A DNA stretch of 64,000 bases. Origin: Macrostomum hystrix (lineage: Eukaryota > Platyhelminthes > Macrostomidae). The position numbers and the translations under genes are program-made. The notes below the pieces were generated by a model, which was not told the DNA's origin, did no database searches, and saw only the letters and a list, made by a program, of their open reading frames with translations. The stretch spans positions 1,116,001-1,180,000 of the forward strand of contig CATNEN010000014.1 in NCBI GenBank assembly GCA_950097015.1. The letters are read 5' to 3'. Numbering within the stretch: position 1 is the stretch's first letter; each line of letters begins with the position of its first letter. This document shows, piece after piece, positions 12,121-24,575 of the stretch.

Positions 12121-14564
12121 GAAACCCTGAAACTGCCTGTTCTGAGACTGAGACCAGTATTTTCACTATAGCCCTTGCAAACATAGAGCTCATTATCCAC
12201 TGTAGTCTTGCATGTATTCTTCTAGATTTAACTCACGTTTTGTGGGTTTTTTAGCCTAGATGGTATCATTTCTATTTACATTGTTTTATCACTATTTTTA
12301 CATGCACATCACATTCATGCAAATTAGGTCTGCTTTGCTCAACAGCTCTAATTTTATTTCTGCGGCTCATTGTCAATGCTATTTCCAAGAATACTCGGCC
12401 CAATACGCGTCAGCTACCTGCAACTTAATTAAACCTGCATGAATATGTACTAGTGCTGAGATGCAACACCATCGCGTCCTCGAAAGATGACGCCGAGTAA
12501 AAATCCTGACTAATGCTCAACGACTGTCTCACTGTACTGCTGTATCGTATCGAAAATGTCAGTATCAAAAATGACCGATGCGCGCTTCTGAGAATTATTT
12601 ATCGCGTGCTGAACGATTTTGTGATATGAAGCCTATATATATATTCGACCCAATTCAAAACTATCGGTCTATAATTATGCGATTACCGGAAAATGGAACT
12701 CCAAGTATTATTATTATTAGTTTTTCAATGTGAGAAACCTTCCACGCCAATTCAATCAGGTTGCGGGTTAACTTCTCTTTCACTAATGGGGATTTCCTGA
12801 AGTGGGGCATCTAATTGATTTACTGACGAGATGTCAGTCCGCCCAGTCCATGGAGCGTATACGTAGCCTTGATCAGATGTACCGTGTGCAATAGATGCGG
12901 CTGTGCGTTGACTGCGCATCTGCCCCAATTGGAGCAGGTCTAATCAATCATAACATTTTATTATTAAGAACCTACAATAAATCGCGCCGCGCCAGCATGA
13001 ACCTCTTTTGAATCAATTCGGCCACTACCACTCCAGTCTGATTGACTGCTCTCTACCCTGGCACCGTACACATTCACCAAAGCTTTTTGATTTGTCACTG
13101 TGCCCACCCTAATTATCAAGAAACCACAAATATAAATATTTCAGCTTGGCAGTAAATTAATTGTGTAAGCCTAACTGCGACTTGGGCTATCACAATGAAA
13201 TCTTTATTTGTAAAAATTAACTCAGGAATACACCGAAAATCCGCGATTGAGCACCATTGGAATCACAATTGCTTTCAAGATTCTCGTAGATGGTCGGTCT
13301 TGTCCATGGCTATATACGTTAATCTACAAAAGGCGAGCACAAAACGAAGTATCCGTGTCACTCATTCGCCAAATATAGTTGAATGCCCGCTTTTCAAATT
13401 TAAATCGTGTAGAAGAGGGTGCCTTATATTGAAGTGTTGGTGGGGCTATGACAGTAGTGCAAAGTAGTGCAAAGTAGTGCAAAAATGCAACGGTTTTCAA
13501 AAGAACTATTTTATTTTTTTTCCTAATTCGGGCTAATCTGATTTTACACTCGTTCACAAGTATAACAATTAACAAATTGGCGCAGATTCAAGCGCAGAAC
13601 GTGTAAATGTGATAATTAATGAATTAATATTTATTGTTATTCATTCGTTTGTTCGTTTGTTCTTGTTCGTTTAAATATTCGTTTGAATATAGTATGACGA
13701 AGTTTCGGTCCCAATGTATAGGCGTAGCGGTTCGGTCTATTTGAATAGCAGTAAGGTAAATTATTATTCGGCAGTAAATTGGGTCTTCAAATAACGAGAT
13801 CGCTTAACGGTGAATGCTGGCTATATGACTTAGAGATATGTTACTTAGAGACATGTAGAGATATATCAAGATTCACTTGAAAGTAGCTACGGCTACAGTT
13901 GAAATTAGCCACACTTAAATAATAGCCAGCACTCAGTCGTAGAACCAGAACCAGGCACGGGGGGGTGGGAGCCTTCCTGGAAAGGCCTAATTAGCACATT
14001 TGAATACGAACTACGACTATGTAGTACACTAAAACAAAACCATTATAAATATATATGGAAAACCGAAGAAATATCCCTAACAAATATAGCTAACGAAAAT
14101 AATGCACTTAATTAGAAATAGCATATTAAAATTACATTAAATTAGAGAGACAACGTCACAATAGACCCCACACCATACATTTAACCTTTGTCTTCTTGTA
14201 GCTATATAGCTATATATACGCAAACTAAGAATTTTGCTTAATAAAAGAATTGTCAAACAGCTCTTAGGCCTACTGCAGCTCTTACAGTATAGTATTATCT
14301 CTTTAACTATACGTCTATGACTACAGTATGAATTGCCATTCTTTTATTTGTATGGTCACTGTATCTGTATGGATAACAAATGCCATTAACATAGCTAGGG
14401 CCTATGCTTAAAAATAAAAGCACATAACAAACCCTTGTTCTCCCTCTACAACGCACAAGTATGTGAGAGCAAATACCCACCCTAAATGTGGCCTATAAAG
14501 AAGGAAATATTGTGACCTCACCTCCTCTTATCCTTGGAGCCAGTCAGAGCTGGATCGATGGATC
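12121..14564. other. AT-rich gene desert, part 1
   Basis: No exon-like GC-rich segment, domain or RNA gene was seen. A frame at 13195-13467 carries no recognisable product. Confidence 0.5.
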
Positions 14565-14980
14565 CTAGACACTTCGTCATCTTACAACTTCGTCATCCAC
14601 TTGGAAGGTAGGACACTTCGTCATCCAGCCAATTGGCATGCTTTAAAGTTTGGTCAGTTCGTCATCTACTAGGGGGCCTAATAACAAGCAATCTAGTTTG
14701 TCATCAATAAAGTGAGGGTGGGGTGGTGGGGCAGGGGTGTGAACACACTTCACACTAAATTGTCAAAAAGAGGTGTCAAAACTGATTTCATTATAAGAGT
14801 TTAAAGATAGGTGCCAATACAATGTGAGGAGGGGTGGGGAGGGGTGGTTCTGTTCTAACTTTGAAAACTTTTATAGATGACGAAGTGTCCACAAGTCTAA
14901 GTCTCTTCGTCATCCACCCTCTGAGATATTGGACAGATTGTCATCTGGATGATGACGTTGTAAGATGACAAAGTGTCCAG
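14565..14980. mobile_element. MITE-like element with imperfect 36-bp terminal inverted repeats
   Basis: The left end at 14565-14600 (CTAGACACTTCGTCATCTTA...) and the right end at 14945-14980 (reverse complement CTGGACACTTTGTCATCTTA...) match at roughly 85-90%. Second, internal inverted copies of GGACACTTCGTCATC lie at 14611 and 14878. There is no coding potential inside. No clear target-site duplication was found, so the class is unknown. Confidence 0.55.
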
Positions 14981-16520
14981 GTACTGTATTGACATTGTGG
15001 TCTTGGTCATATACCATTAGCTATTCCTTTTATATGACCTAGCTATGTGTGCTTTGTGCCTATAAAATGATTTGCTTATTTGCATACACTATGAATTTAT
15101 TTAGCTCATCAAGCAAAAATTCATTTATTAGGGCCTATGCATTTTAATTGAGCAGCTATAGGCCCTAATTTTGTTACATAACTATTTTATATAAACAAGT
15201 CAATATTCATTTTGATGAAATGCAAACAAAGCATTTCATTATGTACTACAGTACAAAAGTAGGCCCTAAATACTAAAAACAAAAATAAAGGCTTTCAATT
15301 TAAATAAAATATATAATTAGGCCTACTAGGGACTTTAGTGAGAAAATTTAAGATTCAAAAAACATTTTCTTTATTTGTTTATTTGAAAGAGCTGAGTTGC
15401 ATGAGTAAAATGACACCATGGTTGTGAATATTGGTAAAATAAAAAAGTTATACAAAATTTGAGACTGTGACTAGGAGCTTTGGTCAGCATTCCACATGCA
15501 GTGAAAAATGCAAAAAAACATAAAAATGACCCTAGCTTTAAATGAATAGAACTAGCTTAAAATACAAAATAAGTGCACAAGTGAATAGTTCTTTTGAAAA
15601 AGAAAAAAACTCTTTCATTTAAGATAAGATTTGGCAAGATTTGATCACAATTTCAAAAGTTGTTTAAGTCAAAAGATTGATATTTTTTTTAAGAAAGATC
15701 ATGTCTGTAATAAAAAAATAATTTTGGCATGTTGACTAGTTTAAAATTTTCAAAGAAACTAGTTTTTACATAACTTTTTACATAAGTTTTTACAACTAAT
15801 TTTTACATAAAATAACAACACTTGCTGCAACTAATTGGTGGGTATATCTGACTTCATGATTTATACTACATGTATTCAATCAGTTTACTCATTTATTGAT
15901 CCAAATTGTTGCAAGAGTCCATAATCTTTCCAAAATTAGTCAAGAATACACTTTGCATACAATGGCATAGACAGTTTCTGCTGCTTAGACCTCTCTCCAA
16001 TAAAAACACAGTCTCAAAATTCTCAGTATTGGGGGTGTGCCAATTAAGAGCTCAGCACATGAAAGCGGACCAATCTATTGCTTAGCATTCTTTTGCATCT
16101 TAAGGTCTTAAGGTTGCACGCACACTAACAGGTGCTGATATCTAATTTATAGATTTTCTTTAAAGAAATTGTGTAACAATTGATAAAATTATATTCTGTA
16201 GGTGAGCTACAATAAATTAATTTTATGTGATGAAAAGCTAGTATAATACACATGGTTAGTCACAAGGTTTTCATGGCAGTCCTCTAAATGAGTTGTATAA
16301 TAATCTATAGTATAAAAATATATTATAAAAATGGCCCACTCTACTTAACAAAAATATTGTAAATCTATAATTTTTTTCAATTGAAAGTCAATACATGATT
16401 ACTAAAAGTAGTATTACTGTTCATTCTTGTTAGGCTTGAGTGTAATTAAAATCAAAATTAACATATACACAAATGTGTAAATATACTATTCTTAGTTTTA
16501 ACCCCTAAACGAACACTTTT
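14981..16520. other. AT-rich gene desert, part 2
   Basis: Very AT-rich sequence up to the ZNHIT1 leader. Nothing identifiable apart from the pyrimidine-AG site CTTTTCAG just before 16525, a possible 5'-UTR intron or trans-splice acceptor about 50 bp before the ZNHIT1 ATG. Confidence 0.45.
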
Positions 16521-16574
16521 CAGGTTAAGTTAATAGTTTTTTATTAGAAATAACCTGTGCACCACCTGCCAATC

Positions 16575-17240
16575 ATGGTTGATGTAGCTATCAGTGCCGG
16601 TGGTGTGTCTTCTCGACTCCGCGATACGCGCCGTCTGGTGTTGGACGATGCGGCCAGGCAGCGCCGGCACCGCCGCGCCCTTGACGCTCTGGAGGCGGAC
16701 AACTTCCAGGCTGATCCGCACGCCGATCTCCGTGTCAACAAGCTGGCGCCGAAGTTCGCTGACGAGGCCTCGTCGTTTGGACCAGCGCGCGACGTTTCCG
16801 CCGGCACTTCTGTTGGCGGCTCGGGCGGCGGGTCTTCTGTGACTGACGGTGAGGAACCTAACAATTGGTTAATAAGACAAACATCACACTACCCTCTCCT
16901 ACACCTGCCAATTCCTGCCGCAGGCAAAAAATCCCGCAAGGCCAAGTCCGCAGCCGGCGCCGGTGCTGTCAGCGTCCTGGGCGGCCGTCTGCGCAGGAAT
17001 TTCGCCGCCCTGCTTGAAGAGGAGCACACCAGACGGGTTCAGTTGCTCGGCTCCGCGCCCAACGCTGCCACGCCATACGAGCTGGCTCAGGTCGGGCCGT
17101 CTCGCCTGCCGCCGCGACAGTTCTGCGCCGTCTGCGGCCTGCTGGGACCACACACCTGCGTTGTGTGCGGCACCAGGTTCTGCTCCGTGTCCTGCTACGC
17201 CACGCACCAGGATACCCGCTGCCTGAAGTGGACTGGATGA
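16575..17240 (+). CDS. ZNHIT1: Zinc finger HIT domain protein 1 (p18/Hamlet type)
   Basis: Exons 16575-16848 and 16924-17240. The protein aligns throughout with ZNHIT1, a subunit of the SRCAP/SWR1 complex that exchanges H2A.Z into nucleosomes. Matching stretches are LVLDDAARQRRHRRALDALE, DNFQADPHADL, RLRRNFAALLEEE and the C-terminal HIT zinc finger with paired cysteines in FCAVCGLLGPHTCVVCGTRF, ending HQDTRCLKWTG. The ATG at 16575 is the first in-frame methionine. The 75-bp intron is a multiple of three and has no in-frame stop, so retention would add 25 residues. Removal joins D-G-K-K-S, as in vertebrate homologues. Spliced protein about 196 residues. Confidence 0.95.
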   Translation: MVDVAISAGGVSSRLRDTRRLVLDDAARQRRHRRALDALEADNFQADPHADLRVNKLAPKFADEASSFGPARDVSAGTSVGGSGGGSSVTDGEEPNNWLIRQTSHYPLLHLPIPAAGKKSRKAKSAAGAGAVSVLGGRLRRNFAALLEEEHTRRVQLLGSAPNAATPYELAQVGPSRLPPRQFCAVCGLLGPHTCVVCGTRFCSVSCYATHQDTRCLKWTG

Positions 17241-17371
17241 GGATGACCTCACCTGAGTGTTGCATGCTGACGTCACCTGGTGCTAGAGGCAGATAATCTG
17301 CATTTTTCGTGCTTTTGTAAATTGCTTGTGCACTGTACCCTCGTGTTATTTTGTCACTTCTAACTGCGTGT

Positions 17372-17377
17372 AATAAA
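17372..17377 (+). promoter_or_regulatory. Poly(A) signal AATAAA of ZNHIT1
   Basis: AATAAA lies 132 bp after the ZNHIT1 stop codon. It is the only canonical signal before the next gene. Confidence 0.7.
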
Positions 17378-17440
17378 TGTGCATTGATATTGCTCACACT
17401 TAGCTGAGCATTTTTATAAGCATTTTCTATGAATCTCGTT

Positions 17441-17461
17441 GTTTTATTTTATTTTGTTCAG
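17441..17461 (+). promoter_or_regulatory. Strong pyrimidine-tract AG upstream of the FAM120-like gene
   Basis: A T-rich tract ending TTTTGTTCAG lies 84 bp past the ZNHIT1 poly(A) signal and about 170 bp before the next ATG. No donor was identified for it in the short intergenic gap. It could be a trans-splice acceptor or a 5'-UTR intron end. Confidence 0.4.
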
Positions 17462-17629
17462 TAAAACTAAGGAACTGGCCTTGACCTGACCTGGTCGTGA
17501 GTCGTCTCATTGTTAGTGGGAGCGGAGCCAGTGGAGAAGCAATTTTTTGTCCGCGATTTCAACCAAACTCGCCCTCCCCCGCTCTCAAACCACACTGGCC
17601 TGTTCTCTCACAATGTCCAGCAGCAAACT

Positions 17630-20600
17630 ATGTCGGCCAGCCTGTCGGCCAGCCTTCGAGATCTCGTTTGCCAGCAGCCAGCTGAGGAGCTCTACCAGAC
17701 CGTGAGTCTGAGCACCCTGCACTCGCTGCTCACCAGCCATCCCGACGCCAGCGACCTCTGCCTGAAGCGACCGATCAATGCAAGTCAGCCAGCTCTCATC
17801 CTGGACCTCGGCGACAGCCTTCGCTGGATCTGCGGGCCCAGGACTGACTGGCTGAGCGGCTGCGACTGGCGCGGCCTGCGGCTCAACCTCAGCCTGCGGC
17901 TGCGCGACTTACAGGCCAGCCTGTTCGTGCCCGTGCCACTGCTGCCTGGTGACGGAGGCGCCAATGACAGCCAGCGCGACCTGCTGGCCTGGGCTGCTGA
18001 GCAGCGCCAGCGGAAGCAGCGAGTGGCCGCCGTCATCAGGTGAGTGCCGGAAGGGAACTCCGGACCTCCGGCGCAATGGCCAATGCAGCTGAGCACGAAA
18101 TTAATTATCCCGCAGGCACCTGCTCAATCTGCAGACCAATTCGTCACCCGGTCAGCCTCAGAGCTCGCCGAAGCCGGCCTTCAGCCTCTGGCTGGCCCCA
18201 CTCGGCCTCGTCACCGCCCTGCGCTTCTGCCTGCGCCGCCTGGAGACTCCCTGCCACCAGTCACTGGACGGCCGCCTGGCCGACTGCGTCCGCATCGCTG
18301 CCAGCTTGAACTGTCGCGCCGTTGCCAGCGACTCGCCGCTCTGCTGGCTGCTGCAGCCACCGGGCAGGACCGTCCTGCAGCTTAGCTCGCTGGGCTCTGC
18401 TGGCGGCCGCTCCTTCCACGGCTACCAGCAGCTGCAGATGCGCCAGGCGCTGCTGCCCCGCCTGCGCAGCCTTCTGAACCTGCCGCCTGAGCGCCTACCT
18501 ATGCTGGCCTGCCTGCTGGACAACCGCTTCCTGCCCGGCGACTGCCTACAGCGCCTGCACCTGGCGCTGGTGCCTGAGTCTGACAGCCAGGCCCATCAGG
18601 TGCAATGCGCTGCCCTTGTAGTTATTGCCTCCCAAGTTATGTTCCCAGCCCTGTGCATCTGTCCCAGAATCCCAGAATCTGTGCAATTGTTCAGTACTAG
18701 CTGAGCTGAGTCGTATTTCGTAAGCAGAAACACAGACGTTATCGAAAGCGTATTATAACCACTGGCTGTAGTTTTAGCAGTCCATACGATGTTATTAAGT
18801 ATTTCAATACATATCTGATAACCTATTGGGCCTTTAGGCTAAACGGGAATTCGGCGAAGGAATTCGAATGGCTCCATTGTTTCTCTCTACTCCAGGCCAG
18901 AACCCGCGCAGTCAGTCTGGCCGTGGCGAAAGTTGTCGCCGGCTTCTCCGCGGCTGAGTCTGTCGACGAGGCTGTAAAACTTCTCGAACCGTGAGCGCCT
19001 GCCGTTTGACATTACTCAGCTCACTGACATTGCTCAGCTCACTGACATTACTCAGCTCACTGACATTGCTTAGCTCACTGACATTACTCAGCTCACTGAC
19101 ATTGCTCAGCTCACTGACATTGCTCAGCTCACTGACATTACTCAGCTCACTGACATTGCTTAGCTCACTGACATTACTCAGCTCACTGACATTGCTCAGC
19201 TCACTGACATTACTCAGCTCACTGACATTGCTTAGCTCACTGACATTACTCAGCTCACTGACATTTCTCAGCTCACTGACATTACTCAGCTCACTGACGT
19301 TTCTCAGCTCACTGACATTACTCAGCTCACTGACATTACTCAGCTCACTGACATTACTCAGCTCACTGACATTACTCAGCTCACTGACGTTTCTCAGCTC
19401 ACTGACGTTTCTCAGCTCTCTGACATTACTCAGCTCACATTACTCAGCTCACTGACATTACTCAGCTCACTGACGTTTCTCAGCTCTCTGACATTACTCA
19501 GCTCACATTACTCAGCTCACTGACATTACTCAGCTCACTGACATTACACAGCTCACTGACATTACTCAGCTCACATTACTCAGCTCACTGACATTACTCA
19601 GCTCACTGACATTACTCAGCTCACTGACGTTTCTCAGCTCACTGACGTTTCTCAGCTCTCTGACATTACTCAGCTCACATTGCTCAGCTCACTGACATTA
19701 CTCAGCTCACTGACATTGCTTAGCTCACTGACATTACTCAGCTCACTGACATTGCTCAGCTCACTGACATTACTCAGCTCACTGACATTGCTCAGCTCAC
19801 TGACATTACTCAGCTCACTGACATTGCTCAGCTCACTGACATTACTCAGCTCACTGACATTGCTCAGCTCACTGACATTACTCAGCTCACTGACATTGCT
19901 CAGCTCACTGACATTACTCAGCTCACTGACATTGCTCAGCTCACTGACATTACTCAGCTCACTGACATTGCTCAGCTCACTGACATTACTCAGCTCACTG
20001 ACATTGCTCAGCTCACTGACATTACTCAGCTCACTGACATTGCTCAGCTCACTGACATTACTCAGCTCACTGACATTGCTCAGCTCACTGACATTACTCA
20101 GCTCACTGACATTGCTCAGCTCACTGACATTACTCAGCTCACTGACGTTTCTCAGCTCACTGACGTTTCTCAGCTCTCTGACATTACTCAGCTCACATTA
20201 CTCAGCTCACTGACATTACTCAGCTCACTGACATTACACAGCTCACTGACATTACTCAGCTCACATTACTCAGCTCACTGACATTACTCAGCTCACTGAC
20301 ATTACTCAGCTCACTGACGTTTCTCAGCTCACTGACGTTTCTCAGCTCTCTGACATTACTCAGCTCACATTGCTCAGCTCACTGACATTACTCAGCTCAC
20401 TGACATTGCTCAGCTCACTGACATTACTCAGCTCACTGACGTTTCTCAGCTCACATTACTCAGCTCACTGACATTACTCAGCTCACTGACATTACTTAGC
20501 TCACTGACATTGCTCAGCTCACTGACGTTTCTCAGCTCACATTACTCAGCTCACTGACATTACTCAGCTCACTGACATTACTCAGCTCACTGACATTGCT

Positions 20601-23600
20601 CAGCTCACTGACATTACTCAGCTCACTGACATTGCTTAGCTCACTGACATTACTCAGCTCACTGACATTACTCAGCTCACTGACATTACTCAGCTCACAT
20701 TACTCAGCTCACATTACTCAGCTCATTGACATTGCTCAGCTCACTGACATTACTCAGCTCACTGACATTACTCAGCTCACTGACATTGCTCAGCTCTCTG
20801 ACATTACTCAGCTCACTGACATTACTCAGCTCACTGACATTACTCAGCTCACTGACATTACTCAGCTCACTGACATTACTCAGCTCACTGACATTACTCA
20901 GCTCACTGACATTACTCAGCTCACTGACATTACTCAGCTCACTGACGTTTCTCAGCTCACTGACGTTTCTCAGCTCTCTGACATTACTCAGCTCACATTA
21001 CTCAGCTCACTGACATTACTCAGCTCACTGACATTACACAGCTCACTGACATTACTCAGCTCACTGACATTACACAGCTCACTGACATTACTCCGCTCAC
21101 TGACATTACTCAGCTAACTGACATTACTCAGCTCACTGACATTACTCAGCTCACTGACGTTTCTCAGCTCACTGACGTTTCTCAGCTCTCTGACATTACT
21201 CAGCTCACATTACTCAGCTCATTGACATTACACAGCTCACTGACATTACTCAGCTCACTGACATTACTCAGCTCACTGACATTACTCAGCTCACATTACT
21301 CAGCTCACATTACTCAGCTCATTGACATTGCTCAGCTCACTGACATTACTCAGCTCACTGACATTACTCAGCTCACTGACATTGCTCAGCTCTCTGACAT
21401 TACTCAGCTCACTGACATTACTCAGCTCACTGACATTACTCAGCTCACTGACATTACTCAGCTCACTGACATTACTCAGCTCACTGACATTACACAGCTC
21501 ACTGACATTACTCAGCTCATTGACATTACTCAGCTCACTGACATTGCTCAGCTCTCTGACATTACTCAGCTCACTGACATTACTCAGCTCACTGACATTA
21601 CTCAGCTCACTGACATTACTCAGCTCTCTGACATTACTCAGCTCACTGACATTACTCAGCTCACTGACATTACACAGCTCACTGACATTACTCAGCTCAC
21701 TGACATTACTCAGCTCACTGACATTCCTCAGCTCACATTACTCAGCTCACTGACATTACTCAGCTCACTGACATTGCTCAGCTCTCTGACATTACTCAGC
21801 TCACTGACATTACTCAGCTCACTGACATTGCTCAGCTCTCTGACATTACTCAGCTCACAGACATTTCTCAGCTCACTGATATTGCTCAGCTCACAGACAT
21901 GCTCACCTCCTCAGCTCACTGACATGCTCACTTGCGCAGCTCACTGGCCTACAGTGTCTATATGCATGTCGATATGCGCACCTACTCAGTCCCAGCTTGC
22001 TGACATCCTCACAACTCACACAAGCACTCAGCCAGCAAGCATGTAATTTCCATTTAAAATTTGCAGTCATGCGGCCAACCCAGAGGAGCGCAGCCTACTG
22101 CGCAGCCAAGTGGTCGCCTGTCTGGACTACTACCGGCCCTGCTGCTTCTCTAACAATGCACAGCAGCAACAGCCGCCGCCGGCCACAGATTCGTCCAACA
22201 ATTCAACTGGCGCCGTCGGTCGGAAGTTCGATCCCTGGCTGCTGAATCGAGTCCGTGAGCTGCACCTGTCGGGCCGGCTGCATCCCTGGGTGGCCCAGGT
22301 GCTGCACCGCCAGATGGTTCGCCTGGAGCTCGGCTTCGAGGATCCGCCGCTGCCGGAGGCAGCCGAACTGGACGATCGGATTGAGCTGACGACAGACATG
22401 TATGATGTGATTCGGGCTCGGGTCTACGTCCTGCTGTACGACATCCGCGACTCCAAGGACGACCTGGGCTGCGCCCGGCCTGCCGTGCGGGTGAGGCGGC
22501 GGCTCACCTGGGCATCTATTGGGATCTGTGCGATTCGCAACCCTCTTCGGGAGTAGCTGTGTCGATTTCTCAAAAGGCTGCCCACTAATCTGACCACCCC
22601 TGAACTCCTTGGCCCAGGAAATCGACTGCCGCTTGGACAAAGGCCTGCGCGACAGCGGCGTCTACATGACGGTGGACAGATTCGGCAAGGACCTCGCGCA
22701 GCTCGAGCTGCCCGCCTGCGCCGATCTTTGGCGACGCGTTGGCCAAGCAGGTGACGGGGTTCGAACCACCGCCTTCCTGGCCTGCATGCACGGCTGGCGG
22801 CTGGCTGACCCGCTGTGCGCCCAGCCGCTGCTTGACCCGGACATTGTGCCGCCCAGCCTGCTTCTGCCGCTCTGCGTGTTGCGCTTTTTGCTGCTGCCGC
22901 CGCCTCGCAAGCCGGTGCTGCAGCCCTACGAGCTGCAAGCCCTTCTTGCCACCGTGCTGGCCGGCGCCGATGTCGACTCCCCCGAAGCTCCAGATCTCGA
23001 CGCCAGCGCTGTGGCCGCTGCAAGCGCTGCCGAGGCGATGGAGCCGCCGCCGACTCTGCGGGGCCTCCAACTTGCCAACTTGTTCTCTGCCGGCCTTGAC
23101 ACCGCCGTCTTTGTCAGCGACGCCTGCGGTCGAGTCGGCCCCGAGTTTGAAGGCGTCGTGGCGGCGGGCTTTTTGTCCTTTGACGGCCGGCGGCTTCAGC
23201 GGATGCTTCGTCTAGCGGACCGCGGCCGGGCAACGCCGCTGGTGCTGTGCGAGGGCTGCCTGACTAGGCTGGAAATCTTCGAGCGAGCCTGGGACGCTCT
23301 CGTGCGCTCGCTCAGCCCTGTGGGCGGGCCCAGTTTCCTAAAGCCGCGCCTGTGCGATGCCCCTCGGTCGCCAGCTAGTCAGTTGGTGGCTTCTAGCTGC
23401 GCTGGAGGCGTCAGCGCTTTTCAAGGCGGCGAATGTGACGGTGGAAAGGGCGGCCGCGGACGCGGCGTCGGGCGTGGCCTGAGGCAATTCGAGTTGAACA
23501 ACTGGGTGCCGCAGCCGCCGCCGTATCGCCAGCATCAGCAGCAAATGCACTTTTACCCTCCCCGCGAGCTGCTGGTTGCCGGCGTTCCAGTTGCGAACTG

Positions 23601-24018
23601 GGGCGGCTCGCGGCTGTCGGCTCCACCGGATCACCGGATGCCGCCAGCACCCGCAGCCAAGATCGCCTCCGTTCCAATGCAGCCGCGGCCGAAGTTCTTG
23701 CCCAGCGGTGCCGAAGGCAATGCGGACAGCTGGCGCAGCGGTGACGTCGGAGCCAAGAAACAGCAGCGCAAAATGTGGCGCCCGGTCGGGAATCTGCAGC
23801 AGCAGCAGCACTCGAGCTTCAGACCGCTGCGTCTGTCGGACTTTTCTTCATCCAGGAAGTCAGCCACAGGGCCCCCGCAGCCGCCTGCGGAGCCGCAGAT
23901 GCAGCAGCTGCAGCGATCGCGACTGGACGAGCTGCTCGCTCGAATCCCAGGTCCGCCCAGCGACATTGAAGAGAAATTTGTTCGCTCCATCGGGCGCGGC
24001 GTGGCCTCCGCTTTGTGA
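17630..24018 (+). CDS. FAM120-family protein (constitutive coactivator of PPARG-like)
   Basis: Five exons: 17630-18039, 18116-18599, 18896-18990, 22067-22490 and 22618-24018. All phases agree, giving 937 residues. The order of conserved blocks follows vertebrate FAM120A/B/C: a degenerate PIN/XPG-like start (ALILDLGDSLRWICG, TDWLSGCDW), the LACLLDNRFLPGDCL block, a four-helix segment (AVSLAVAKVVAGFSAAESVD), then the FAM120-specific region (RGLQLANLFSAGLDTAVFV, SDACGR, LSFDGRRLQRML). The C-terminus has an RG-rich patch (GGKGGRGRGVGRGLRQF) and a Gln/Pro-rich tail. Vertebrate members bind RNA and act as scaffolds. Catalytic acidic residues of XPG nucleases are not evident. Intron 3 (3.1 kb) is almost wholly an 18-bp array. 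No in-frame ATG lies upstream of 17630. Confidence 0.88.
19003..21915. repeat. Minisatellite, 18-bp unit CTCACTGACATTACTCAG, about 160 copies
   Basis: Fills FAM120 intron 3, beginning within about 15 bp of the donor at 18991 and ending about 150 bp before the acceptor. Variants are attGCTcag, gaCGTTTctcag, attACAcag and shortened 12-bp units. Every full unit reads like a 3' splice-site module: CTGAC or CTCAC branch-like motif, then a short spacer and CAG. Longer blocks (GACGTTTCTCAG pairs followed by CTCTCTGAC and a short unit) recur, for example near 19390, 19630, 20150 and 20310. Confidence 0.98.
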
Positions 24019-24140
24019 CATCCGATGCACTTTTATTTACCACTTGATGCTGAAGCTCTATGGGTGACAATGTCTCTATTTGAACCCGGTGTAGCTCTTA
24101 CGATGTGACCTCTTCACAGCATTCGATTTTGTGAATTGCT

Positions 24141-24575
24141 GTGAAATTTCCAGTTCATGGAATCCCTGTGAGATTATCAGTTCATGGAATCCCTGTGAGA
24201 TAATCAGTTCATGGAATCCCTGTGAGATAATCAGTTCATGGAATCCCTGTGAGATAATCAGTTCATGGAATCCCTGTGAGATAATCAGTTCATGGAATCC
24301 CTGTGAGATAATCAGTTCATGGAATCCCTGTGAGATAATCAGTTCATGGAATCCCTGTGAGATAATCAGTTCATGGAATCCCTGTGAGATTATCAGTTCA
24401 TGGAATCCCTGTGAGATAATCAGTTCATGGAATCCCTGTGAGATTATCAGTTCATGGAATCCCTGTGAGATAATCAGTTCATGGAATCCCTGTGAGATTA
24501 TCAGTTCATGGAATCCCTGTGAGATTATCAGTTCATGGAATCCCTGTGAGATTATCAGTTCGTGGAATCCCTATT
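24141..24575. repeat. Minisatellite, 27-bp unit, 16 copies
   Basis: Core TCATGGAATCCCTGTGAGAT followed by aATCAGT or tATCAGT. It lies 120 bp after the FAM120-like stop, probably in its 3' UTR. The unit contains TGTGAGAT. The reading frame open through it is a period artefact. Confidence 0.97.

Noticed and set aside
10793..12171. Long overlapping frames on both strands (HLMITQ, SHDNTA, CYHEML repeats)
   Set aside because: 18-bp arrays are open in several frames at once. Only the lectin exon 10855-10932 is supported.
18991..22046. Several frames of SLTLLS and TDITQL repeats
   Set aside because: They lie inside FAM120 intron 3 and follow the 18-bp period. The gene's own exons splice across with correct phase.
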